Shown one piece after another: positions 1 to 7,451 of a stretch of DNA of 64,000 bases (position 1 is the stretch's first letter; each line of letters opens with the position of its first letter). A program made the translations under genes and the position numbers. Location: positions 6,306,001 through 6,370,000 of the forward strand of contig NZ_CP029639.1 of assembly GCF_003268635.1 (NCBI RefSeq), given 5' to 3'. The stretch comes from Paenibacillus sp. DCT19. Lineage in GTDB: Bacteria > Bacillota > Bacilli > Paenibacillales > Paenibacillaceae. The notes beneath the pieces were generated by a model that saw only the letters and a list, made by a program, of their open reading frames with translations, did no database searches and was not told where the DNA came from.

Positions 1-117
1 TTCCAATCGCTGTTATCCCCAGATTTTTTTGATTCCCTTTTTCAGGGGGAAATCCGGGGATAAAGGCGAACGCTCCGCTTCTCCATGTTATTTCTGTCCT
101 CTACGCTCTCGTGTAAA
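1..117. repeat. Dispersed intergenic repeat R1, copy 1 (left end cut by window edge)
   Basis: This stretch matches copies at 52720-52869 and 61279-61428 almost base for base. It contains a long hairpin: TTATCCCC at 15-22 pairs with GGGGATAA at 56-63, and GATTT pairs with AAATC inside it. The right end GTGTAAA (111-117) is the inverse of the left end TTTACAC seen in the third copy. The left roughly 30 bases lie outside the window. No protein is encoded. Function is unknown; a structured RNA or a small non-autonomous mobile element are both possible. Confidence 0.85.
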
Positions 118-328
118 TGCTTCGTTCAATTTATATATTTGCTCTCTAGCGCCTATTCCGTCCAACGAATTCACCTCAAACTGATACGCCAAACTGTTCT
201 ACAGGTTCGATGTTTTGTCCATCATACGCTTTCGTCTTGCTGCTCTGCAAGCGTAGGATATAGTGAGTGTTTGAGAGGGAAAAGAAAGACAATGATCATG
301 ATCTAATTTCATTACTCTTGCTTTTTGG
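118..328. other. Intergenic region between repeat R1 and the tetR gene
   Basis: No gene is supported here. A short open frame running across 85-306 has no ribosome-binding site and overlaps the repeat, so I do not call it. The only notable structure is a perfect 10-bp palindrome GATCATGATC near 294-303, about 25 bases before the tetR operator-like site. Confidence 0.5.
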
Positions 329-346
329 TTAGTAATCACTTACTAT
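329..346. promoter_or_regulatory. Operator-like inverted repeat before tetR
   Basis: TTAGTAATCACTTACTAT has inverted ends (TTAGT/ACTAW) and ends 6 bases before the tetR start codon. A closely similar 18-mer lies at 1122-1139 before the oxidoreductase gene. TetR regulators usually bind such palindromes at their own promoter, so this is probably the autoregulatory site; that is inference. Confidence 0.55.
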
Positions 347-352
347 TCAATC

Positions 353-943
353 ATGAAGAACAAACCTCATTCAGATAGCAAAAAGAAAGACATTCTACAA
401 GCTGCCATGCGCTTGTTTGCAACCAAAGGCGTTGACGGCATTTCCGTCAAAGAGATCGGTGACGCCGCTGGAGTAACGGATGCGGCGATCTACAAACATT
501 TTAAGAACAAGGATGCGGTTGCGCTCGAAGCCTTTACCCAATACTGCGCTGACTATACAGCCTTAATCGATGGATATGTTCGTCAAGAAGGCACCGTTAA
601 ACAGCGCTTGCGGCAATTATTTGCCGAGGTATTAGAGATGCATGATGCTGATCCTTACGGACTACTGCTGATCTCACAAAATCATGAAATATTCATTGAA
701 ATCGGAAGCAACGAGGATTACCGTCAGCCGCTGGATGCGTTAATGGATCTGATTGATCAAGGTATCATACGTGGTGAACTGCCTGCTCAAGATTCAAAGT
801 TAACTGGCGTGATGATCATCGGTGCCATAACACACTTGGCTGTGTCCAGTATGCAAGGGCAGCTTCCAGAGCAGCTTGTTCCCTACACAGGAGAAACGAT
901 TCATCGTCTTATGTCGATGCTGGGGGATGCATCTCAAGCATAA
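353..943 (+). CDS. TetR/AcrR-family transcriptional regulator
   Basis: The 196-residue protein has a typical TetR N-terminal helix-turn-helix (about residues 12-57), including ILQAAMRLFATKGVDGISV and a DAAIYKHFKNKD recognition helix. The rest is a helical ligand-binding domain with no specific family signature that I recognise. The ATG at 353 follows an operator-like repeat at 329-346. A matching repeat stands before the next gene, a flavodoxin-fold NAD(P)H oxidoreductase, so this protein most likely represses itself and that gene and is released by a small toxic or redox-active compound. The ligand cannot be read from the sequence. Confidence 0.9.
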   Translation: MKNKPHSDSKKKDILQAAMRLFATKGVDGISVKEIGDAAGVTDAAIYKHFKNKDAVALEAFTQYCADYTALIDGYVRQEGTVKQRLRQLFAEVLEMHDADPYGLLLISQNHEIFIEIGSNEDYRQPLDALMDLIDQGIIRGELPAQDSKLTGVMIIGAITHLAVSSMQGQLPEQLVPYTGETIHRLMSMLGDASQA

Positions 944-1121
944 CGGACGGGTGGAGCCTACTCATTACGTCTGCCTAGGTAGTACACCTTGTCCATGTTT
1001 CATGGATAATAGCAATGCTGCATAGGATAAAGAGAAATGTCTCAGTCCGACTTCCCACTAAATAAATAGTATCGGGTGAATTACCGGGTCATACGTGGCC
1101 TTTCTTTTTTTGCACATGAGG

Positions 1122-1139
1122 TTAGTGTTCATTAACTAA
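1122..1139. promoter_or_regulatory. Operator-like inverted repeat before the NAD(P)H oxidoreductase gene
   Basis: TTAGTGTTCATTAACTAA is an 18-bp imperfect palindrome with TTAGT/ACTAA arms. It shares the pattern TTAGTnnTCAnTnACTAw with the site at 329-346. It lies 24 bases before the oxidoreductase start. I infer that it is a second binding site for the TetR protein encoded at 353-943. Confidence 0.55.
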
Positions 1140-1163
1140 AATAATGAGGATGTGTTATTTCAT

Positions 1164-1742
1164 ATGAAAAAAATATTAATTATTCAGGGTAACCCTGTCT
1201 CACCCAGTTACAATGGCGCTCTCGCTGAAGCCTATCGCAAAGGCGCTGTTGCCGCAGGCGCCGAGGTACGTATGATCACCTTAAACGAATTGAAGTTCAA
1301 CATGAATTTGGAAGGAGGCTACCGTGATAAATTGCCTCTTGAGCCTGACCTACTGCAAGCACAAGAAGGCATTAAATGGGCTGATCATCTCGTCTGGGTA
1401 TTCCCAATCTGGTGGGGAGGACCACCGGCTCTACTGAAAGGTTTCATAGACCGGATCTTCATGCCCGGTTATGCGTTTAAATATCAAAAGGGCAAACCCT
1501 TACCGGATCAATTGCTGAAAGGTCGCACTGCTCGCATGATCACTACGATGGACGGTCCGAGTTGGTACTTCAAATGGTTCCAGGGCGAACCCGCACACAA
1601 AATGATGAAAATTTCCACCTTTGGTCTCACGGGTATCAAGCCTGTGCGAATCACAACAGTAGATCAAGTGGGTAAACAGACCGAAGCACAGCGAAAGAAA
1701 TGGTTGGCAAAAATAGAACAGTTAGGACGCACGCTAGCATAA
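1164..1742 (+). CDS. Flavodoxin-fold NAD(P)H-dependent oxidoreductase (quinone reductase family)
   Basis: The protein of about 192 residues has the fold and motifs of the KefF/YwrO/MdaB quinone reductase group. These are an N-terminal MKKILIIQGNP strand with a flavin-phosphate loop, and the WVFPIWWGGPPALLKGFIDR segment that lines the FMN/FAD pocket. Such enzymes carry out two-electron reduction of quinones or electrophiles in the cytoplasm. I take the ATG at 1164, because GAGGA at 1146-1150 is too close to the GTG at 1152. It is preceded by an operator-like repeat matching the one at the tetR gene, so it is probably the detoxification target of that repressor. Confidence 0.85.
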   Translation: MKKILIIQGNPVSPSYNGALAEAYRKGAVAAGAEVRMITLNELKFNMNLEGGYRDKLPLEPDLLQAQEGIKWADHLVWVFPIWWGGPPALLKGFIDRIFMPGYAFKYQKGKPLPDQLLKGRTARMITTMDGPSWYFKWFQGEPAHKMMKISTFGLTGIKPVRITTVDQVGKQTEAQRKKWLAKIEQLGRTLA

Positions 1743-1938
1743 ATGAAAGCTCCGTATAATGGAGACTGTACCACGACATGCAGCCATTCTAAGGGAGATA
1801 TCCAGATGAAGAAGCTCTAGCATTTCCATTGGAAACGTCCACTCTTTCAATCGTAACTCTCCCTTACATTGCCCAGATGGTATCTCCTAGCTCGGATGTC
1901 AATGCTGCTCCGTTCAGTCCTACATAAAGGAACCATAC
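1743..1938. other. Intergenic region between convergent genes
   Basis: I see no gene. A GGAGATA sequence near 1794-1800 can pair with TATCTCC near 1880-1886 across a long loop. A short CTCC/GGAG hairpin follows the oxidoreductase stop codon. Neither has a clear T-run. Confidence 0.4.
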
Positions 1939-1966
1939 AAAAAAGGCCAGCCAGTACTTACTGGCT
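1939..1966 (-). terminator. Rho-independent terminator of the nik operon
   Basis: Perfect 8-bp arms AGCCAGTA/TACTGGCT with a 2-base loop are followed on the minus strand by a GGCC stretch and six U residues (A6 at 1939-1944). It lies just past the stop of the last nik gene at 1992. Confidence 0.8.
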
Positions 1967-1991
1967 AACCTGGTCATACGGGAGTCATCCA

Positions 1992-2791
1992 TCAGCTGAA
2001 TGGAATACGATCCGATGGATGTTCGGGCAAAATCGATGATACTAACTGCCGCACAGCTGGATGTTCCGATTGTACGATCCCTTCGTTGCCACTGCCGTAA
2101 TACACCAGCCTTCCCTGATCCATCACAGCAATACGATCACAGATCGTCATAGCCGCTCGAATATCATGTGTGATGAACAAGTACGATAACCCATATGACG
2201 CGCGTAACTCTGCAAGCAGGGATAATATCTGTGTCTGGTGCACCATATCTAGGCTGCTTATCGATTCGTCCAGCACAATTAACTTAGGCTTGAGTGCGAT
2301 TGCTCTCGCTATGTTGACGCGTTGTAGTTGTCCTCCGCTGAACTGATGTGGATACTTGCTAGCATCCTCGGGTTTAAGCCCCACCTGTTCAAGCAATTCT
2401 CCAACCACACGTCGCTGATCCGTTGCAGATAGGCGCTCGTAATTGTCCAGCGGTTCTCCAATGATCTGGGCGGCGGTCATCAGCGGATTCACAGCAGAGT
2501 AACAGTCCTGAAATACGACCTGTAGATCTCGCCGCAACCCCTTCATTACCGTTTTGCTCGCACGGTACATATCCTGACCTTGAAATAAAACCTGTCCCTC
2601 GGTTGGCTTCTCCAGCCCCAATATGATTTTACCGAGCGTGCTCTTCCCCGCCCCACTCGTACCTAACAGCCCAAGGCACTCACCTTTTTGGATCACAAGT
2701 GAAACGTCTGCCAGCACAGGAGGACGTGCCCCGAACGATCCAGCCAGTTGCGTTTGCCATACCTATGGCTTACTTCACGTACCTGAAGCAT
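1992..2791 (-). pseudogene. nikE: Frameshifted nickel/oligopeptide-type ABC transporter ATPase (NikE-like)
   Basis: The main frame (2717-1992) encodes Walker A GTSGAGKST, the signature FSGGQLQRV, and Walker B LIVLDESISSLD, so the ATPase core is complete. The N-terminus (reading MLQVREVSHRYGKRNWLDRSG from 2791) is in another frame. Adding one base to the CCCC tract at 2729-2732 joins the two as ...NWLDRSGARPPVLADVSL, which is what the family should read. The gene is therefore one base short, by mutation or by base-calling error. It would be the second ATPase of the Nik importer encoded upstream. An alternative upstream ATG in the same frame is at 2821. Confidence 0.85.
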
Positions 2792-2918
2792 CAGGTCACC
2801 ATCCTCTCGTATACTCGGCATAGGTTCTCTTTATGAAACGAAATCGATAAAACCGGAAATCCGCCACCGTTCACGTATCATGTCATTCCAGTTCACCCAC
2901 GGAACAGATCAGTCACGC

Positions 2919-3725
2919 TCATCGTCCCAAAGACATTCTCGGGCGAGCATGAAGCAGCATCCGTGTATATTCATGCTGGGGTTGATCAAATAACTGGTGT
3001 ACTCCTGCCTGCTCGACAATTCGCCCCTTCTGCATCACTGCAACTTCATCAGCCATCTGTGAAACCACACCCAGATCATGTGATATGAGCAAAATGGCCG
3101 TTCCGTATTCGGTGCGAAGTCGATCCAGCTGTTGCAACACCTTCAGCTGGTTAACGACATCTAGCGCAGTTGTTGGCTCATCGGCAATAACCACGGCGGG
3201 TCGCAGACACATCGAGATTGCAATCATGACCCGTTGCAGCATGCCTCCGCTCAGTTGGAATGGATATCGTTTCATCAGCTTGGCAGGTTCGGGTAGATTC
3301 ATTTCTGCTAAGGCAGTTATAGCCTGCTCTTTGGCTTGTGCTTTGGTCATTTGCGTATGTGTGCGCAAGGTCTCAATGAACTGTGAACCAATCGTAAATA
3401 CAGGTGTAAAAGCATTCATCGGATTCTGCATAATAAATCCGATCTCCTTGCCTCGGATGCGCCGCATCTCCTCACCAGATAATGAGTTCAGCTCTCTACC
3501 ATTAAGCCGAATGCTGCCGATCACTTCCATCCTGCGCTGATCCAGCATATGGAGTAGTGCGTTGCATGTAACCGTCTTGCCACTGCCGCTCTCGCCGACA
3601 AGACCGAAGACACGCCCCTTCTCCAGTTCAAAATGTATGGGCTCTAGTAATGGAACTGATCCATCCGCTGTTCGTAGATTTACTTGCAGGTTACGAACCT
3701 CAAGCACCTTCGCTGTATCACCCAT
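2919..3725 (-). CDS. nikD: ABC transporter ATP-binding protein, NikD/DppD type
   Basis: The 268-residue ATPase belongs to the nickel/peptide importer family. It has Walker A GESGSGKTVT, the signature LSGGMLQRVMIA, and Walker B VVIADEPTTALD. The C-terminal QHEYTRMLLHA stretch is the usual family tail. I chose the ATG at 3725 because AAGGGGTGA stands about 8 bases before it; a GTG four codons upstream is too close to that site. It pairs with the NikE-like ATPase downstream and energises the two permeases encoded just upstream. It acts on the inner face of the membrane. Confidence 0.9.
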   Translation of the reverse strand: MGDTAKVLEVRNLQVNLRTADGSVPLLEPIHFELEKGRVFGLVGESGSGKTVTCNALLHMLDQRRMEVIGSIRLNGRELNSLSGEEMRRIRGKEIGFIMQNPMNAFTPVFTIGSQFIETLRTHTQMTKAQAKEQAITALAEMNLPEPAKLMKRYPFQLSGGMLQRVMIAISMCLRPAVVIADEPTTALDVVNQLKVLQQLDRLRTEYGTAILLISHDLGVVSQMADEVAVMQKGRIVEQAGVHQLFDQPQHEYTRMLLHARPRMSLGR

Positions 3726-3794
3726 CGTTATGTTCACCCCTTGTCCCGCTTGCCTTCGCCTTCATTTTCTTCGACCTTCATGAAGCATTCAAAA

Positions 3795-4625
3795 CTACCG
3801 TTTTGAAACACCATACTTCTCAGATAATGATTCTCCCAGAATGTTGAAGGTGATGACCACCAACAAGATCAGTGCGCCAGGGTAGATCATTAGCTCTGGA
3901 TGGCTACGAATGTAACCTGTTCCCTCATGGATCATGGCGCCCCATTCTGCATTGGGTGGTTGAATACCCAGCCCTAGAAAGGATAACGCAGATATATCCA
4001 TAATCGCCCAGCCCATCTCCAATGTGCCCATGACAACAATGGGACGCTGCACGTTAGGAATAATATGTTTACGGATAATCGTCCACGAAGATGACCCGCT
4101 AATACGCGCCGCCGCAATGAAATTCCGTTCCTTGAGACTGACAACCATATTCCGACAGATGCGTGCATAATACACCCACTGCACCATCATGAGCGCGAGT
4201 AGAACCTGCATTAGACCAGGGCCGAAGATACCTACAATACCAAGCACCAGCACCAGGTTTGGAAAAGCCATAATACCTTCGCAGAAGCGCATTAACACAC
4301 TATCCACCCAGCCGCCGAGGTACCCGGAGATTGAACCAACAATCACACCAATGATTAAAGAAGACAGGAAGATCAGTGTTGCAAAACCTAAGGACACCCG
4401 CGCGCCATAGATTAGCCTGGATAGATTGTCCCTTCCAAGGTGATCTGTTCCTAGCCAGTGCTCAAGCGAAGGGCTCGCCAGCTTTTGCAGCAGATTCACC
4501 TTCACTGGATCATGAGGAGCAATCCAAGGCGCCATTAGCGCCACGCAGAAGAAAAACAACACAACCACTGAGCATATCATGATGGCTCTTTGCCCTCTGA
4601 ACGCTGCACGCCATTTGTTTATCAA
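3795..4625 (-). CDS. nikC: ABC transporter permease, NikC/DppC type
   Basis: The 276-residue membrane protein has an N-terminal transmembrane helix (MICSVVVLFFFCVALMAPW region). It also carries the DppC-type HDPVKVNLLQKLASPSLEHWLGTDHLGRD segment, here split by its typical spacing, and the cytoplasmic EAA loop AARISGSSSWTIIRKHIIPN. The start is a TTG at 4625 whose last two bases lie inside the nikB stop codon (TTGA overlap), which implies translational coupling. It forms the translocation channel with NikB. Confidence 0.9.
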   Translation of the reverse strand: MINKWRAAFRGQRAIMICSVVVLFFFCVALMAPWIAPHDPVKVNLLQKLASPSLEHWLGTDHLGRDNLSRLIYGARVSLGFATLIFLSSLIIGVIVGSISGYLGGWVDSVLMRFCEGIMAFPNLVLVLGIVGIFGPGLMQVLLALMMVQWVYYARICRNMVVSLKERNFIAAARISGSSSWTIIRKHIIPNVQRPIVVMGTLEMGWAIMDISALSFLGLGIQPPNAEWGAMIHEGTGYIRSHPELMIYPGALILLVVITFNILGESLSEKYGVSKR

Positions 4626-5569
4626 TGTTCTGCCCGTCCTTTCGCCGAGATCCGTGGATCCATATAGAGCTGCACCAGATCAACGAGCAAATTGCATACG
4701 ATGAACAGGCATGCCGCAAAGAAGACATAACATTGGATAACGGGAATGTCCCGGTTAAATATAGCTTCCACGAAATACCGTCCGAATCCAGGCCAAGAAA
4801 ACACCTGCTCCACAATAATCGTTCCTGTGAGCAGCTTGCCCATATTCATTCCCATCCCCGTAATAAGTGGTGATATGGCGATCTTCAGCACATGCTTCAA
4901 CATAATGACCCGTTCCCGAATACCGCGTGTTCGTGCATACTGCACATACGTTTCCCCCAATTGCTCCAGTACGCTAGAGCGCAACAACCGTGTATACACG
5001 GCAATCAGTACCAAGGAGAGCGTAACCGTAGGCAATACGAGATTCTCCCACGATCCACGTCCCTCCACAGGCAGCCAGTCCAGCTTCACAGAGAAAAAGA
5101 AGATCAACAGATAGCCAAGCCAGAATTGCGGGATCGACGCGCCGAAATAGGAAATCGCACGGCTGACCATGTCAATCCAGCTATTCTTGTACACCGCAGC
5201 CAGAATCCCTAGCGGTATACTCACTACTGCTGAGAACAGCATACTCCACAAAGCTAATTCAGCCGTCGCAGGAAGTCTCAGTTTCACCTCATCCCAGACA
5301 GGTTTGTTCGTTAGATATGAGGTGCCGAAGTCCAATTGCACGATTCGCTGGAGCGTGTTGATATATTGCGTGAGCAAAGGCTGATCCAAGCCGAATTCAT
5401 GCCGCTTCTCCGCGAGTAATTCAGGCGTTGGATAGATATGTGCTGCCGTTAGATACGCCTCGGCTGGATCAACCGGCGAGATATGAATCAGCGCAAATGT
5501 AACAAGTGTAGCGATAATAACGATAGGAATGATCGCGATCATTCGTTTCCCGATATAGCCGATCACCAA
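4622..5569 (-). CDS. nikB: ABC transporter permease, NikB/DppB type
   Basis: The 315-residue protein begins with a transmembrane helix (GYIGKRMIAIIPIVIIATL) and keeps the NikB landmarks FGTSYLTNKPVWDEVKLRLPAT and the EAA-type loop YVQYARTRGIRERVIMLKH. About six membrane segments are visible. The start is TTG at 5569 or GTG at 5566, both served by the GGGAGGAAGG site upstream. It overlaps nikC by four bases and follows the binding-protein gene by 39 bases, so the five genes form one operon. Confidence 0.9.
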   Translation of the reverse strand: MVIGYIGKRMIAIIPIVIIATLVTFALIHISPVDPAEAYLTAAHIYPTPELLAEKRHEFGLDQPLLTQYINTLQRIVQLDFGTSYLTNKPVWDEVKLRLPATAELALWSMLFSAVVSIPLGILAAVYKNSWIDMVSRAISYFGASIPQFWLGYLLIFFFSVKLDWLPVEGRGSWENLVLPTVTLSLVLIAVYTRLLRSSVLEQLGETYVQYARTRGIRERVIMLKHVLKIAISPLITGMGMNMGKLLTGTIIVEQVFSWPGFGRYFVEAIFNRDIPVIQCYVFFAACLFIVCNLLVDLVQLYMDPRISAKGRAEH

Positions 5570-5608
5570 ACCTTCCTCCCTTTTATCAAGCTACATGTTG
5601 ATCTCATA

Positions 5609-7246
5609 TTACTTCCCGTTCAATTCAATCCCTACAAACGGATTCTCATCACGGTTAGCCGGGAAGATAAAGTTGGAGATTTTCTTCTGATACACCGCTG
5701 TTTTCTTAATATAAGAGATCGGAACAATCGCCGACTGCTCCTGAAGTGTTTTCAGGATGGAGCCATATAGCTCCTGGCGTTTCGTCTCGTCTGTAGATGA
5801 CAGTGCTGCATGCACTTGGTCGTCCAATTCTTTTTTCATTGGCAATGCACTCAGCGTCTCGGAAATGCCGAATCCAGGGCTCGCCACAACGTTAATGAAG
5901 GAATGTGGATCATACGGTGCACCGTAGTTGTACCAGAAATACAGGTCGAAATCGTTGGCTTTCAGACGTTTGATCTGTACGGTCAGCTCCAGCCCGGTCA
6001 GGTTAACTTTCACCCCAAGCTCGCTCCATTCAGCCTGAATGGTTTCTCCCATCGCTTTCTGAATCGGGTCTGTTTTGTCAAAAATCATCTCGAATTCAAG
6101 CGGCTGACCGTCCTTCTCCCGTACTGTACCTCCTGCTGGCAGCTTCCAGCCGGCTTCATCCAGCAATGCTTTGGATTTCTCCACATCATACGTGATTGGT
6201 TCCAAGTCTACATTGGTGTATGGATAGTTTTTGGACAGTACTGTATCCGCTGGTTCTTCCAAACCGGAAGTGACTCCTTCAACCATCGCTTTCTTGTTAA
6301 AACCTTGCTGTAGCGCCATCCGTACTCTGACATCGGATAGCTTCGGATTGGAAGAGTTCAGCAGCATACTGCGCGTCCCTACCGGATCAGACAATTGCGT
6401 TACATATTCATCGTTATCACGTAACTGTTGGAACGCATCCAGACTGATTACACCTTCACCGTAGATCAGGTCGAGATCGCCCTTTTCGAAGGCAAGCACA
6501 CGCGTTTCACCGTCAGGAATGATCTTGACTGTAATCTGCTCCACCTTCGGTGCTGTTCCCCAGTAATTCGGATTGCGCTTGAAGACGGCATATTCATCCT
6601 GCTTGTAATCAGCCAGCATCCACGGGCCAGTACCTACAGGCTCTTTGATGCCTACGGACGTATCACCATCATCCGGGAATCCAGCTTCGCCTAGGAAGCG
6701 GAACGGACGAACCACAGACAAGTCCTGCAACACAGGGTAGTACGGCTCAGTGAGAGTCATGCGGAAGGTGTTGTCATCCACAACCTCTGTTTTGTCCAAG
6801 ACGCCTACAATGCCTAACCAGCTATGGGTATCTTTATGTTTCATAATCGCATCAAAATTCTTCTTCACGATCTCGGCATTAAATGGCGTACCATCAGAGA
6901 ATTTCACACCTTGGCGAAGCTTGAATGTGTACTCTTTGCCGTCATCGGAGATCGTCCATGACTCCGCGAGAGCAGGTGCCAGTTTACCGTCCTTCTGATA
7001 ACTGACCAGCGGCTCATACAGCATGGATTGGGCGAACAATTGTGATGGGTTATACGTATGCGGATTCATCGTACCGATATCACGTGGCCATGACATCGTA
7101 ATCTCGTTCGCAGAAGCGGCTTGATCTGAACCGGCAGAAGAGGAGTCCGAGCCACTTCCAGTATTACTGCAGCCCACGATAACCAGCAGCAACAATAATG
7201 TTGTTGCCAGCATGAGGGTAGAAAATTTGCGATGTTGTACAAACAT
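5609..7246 (-). CDS. nikA: Extracellular nickel/metallophore-type substrate-binding lipoprotein (NikA-like)
   Basis: The protein of about 545 residues has a lipoprotein signal peptide ending in VIVGC, then an SBP_bac_5 domain. The wording is that of NikA: MSWPRDIGTMNPHTYNPSQL, LAESWTISDDGKEYTFKLR, and PVGTGPWMLADY. It should capture a metal chelate or metallophore outside the membrane and pass it to NikBC. I place the start at the ATG at 7246, preceded by AAGGGG. A longer frame starting at 7300 would run through the Fur box and is not credible. The Fur box at 7275-7289 points to iron-dependent repression, which suggests that the physiological substrate may be an iron or opine-metal chelate and not free nickel. 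Confidence 0.88.
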   Translation of the reverse strand: MFVQHRKFSTLMLATTLLLLLVIVGCSNTGSGSDSSSAGSDQAASANEITMSWPRDIGTMNPHTYNPSQLFAQSMLYEPLVSYQKDGKLAPALAESWTISDDGKEYTFKLRQGVKFSDGTPFNAEIVKKNFDAIMKHKDTHSWLGIVGVLDKTEVVDDNTFRMTLTEPYYPVLQDLSVVRPFRFLGEAGFPDDGDTSVGIKEPVGTGPWMLADYKQDEYAVFKRNPNYWGTAPKVEQITVKIIPDGETRVLAFEKGDLDLIYGEGVISLDAFQQLRDNDEYVTQLSDPVGTRSMLLNSSNPKLSDVRVRMALQQGFNKKAMVEGVTSGLEEPADTVLSKNYPYTNVDLEPITYDVEKSKALLDEAGWKLPAGGTVREKDGQPLEFEMIFDKTDPIQKAMGETIQAEWSELGVKVNLTGLELTVQIKRLKANDFDLYFWYNYGAPYDPHSFINVVASPGFGISETLSALPMKKELDDQVHAALSSTDETKRQELYGSILKTLQEQSAIVPISYIKKTAVYQKKISNFIFPANRDENPFVGIELNGK

Positions 7247-7274
7247 AGTTGGAGAACCCCTTTTCTCTATTTTA

Positions 7275-7289
7275 TGATAATGATTATCA
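7275..7289. promoter_or_regulatory. Fur box in front of the nik operon
   Basis: TGATAATGATTATCA is a perfect 7-1-7 inverted repeat identical to the Bacillus Fur consensus. It differs from the PerR consensus (TTATAAT arms) and the Zur consensus (TCGTAAT arms). It lies about 13 bases downstream of the -10 hexamer, where a bound repressor would block transcription. Confidence 0.9.
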
Positions 7290-7302
7290 TATTCATCCAT
7301 TA

Positions 7303-7331
7303 AGAATAGGCAGGCACCTTTCTTTTGTCAA
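7303..7331 (-). promoter_or_regulatory. Sigma-A promoter of the nik operon
   Basis: On the minus strand, TTGACA at 7331-7326 is followed by a 17-base spacer and TATTCT at 7308-7303. The Fur box lies immediately downstream. Confidence 0.7.
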
Positions 7332-7370
7332 CAAAATTCGACATCCATCAGCATATCCCCAAACATGCCA

Positions 7371-7412
7371 AAGAAACCCTTCCTGTAAGAGGAAGAGTTT
7401 CTTAATCTGAAC
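7371..7412 (-). terminator. Hairpin after the GH26 mannanase gene
   Basis: AAGAAACCCTTCCT pairs with AGGAAGAGTTTCTT around a GTAAG loop, with one mismatch. It lies 40 bases past the mannanase stop. The U-run on the minus strand is weak (TTTCTTTGG), so termination may be partial. Confidence 0.6.
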
Positions 7413-7451
7413 TCGGTCATATTTACCCGTGCGAACCTGTTCATTTTACTG

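Noticed and set aside
85..306. Open frame spanning the R1 repeat and the tetR leader
   Set aside because: It begins inside a repeated non-coding element, has no ribosome-binding site and is not conserved in the other R1 copies.
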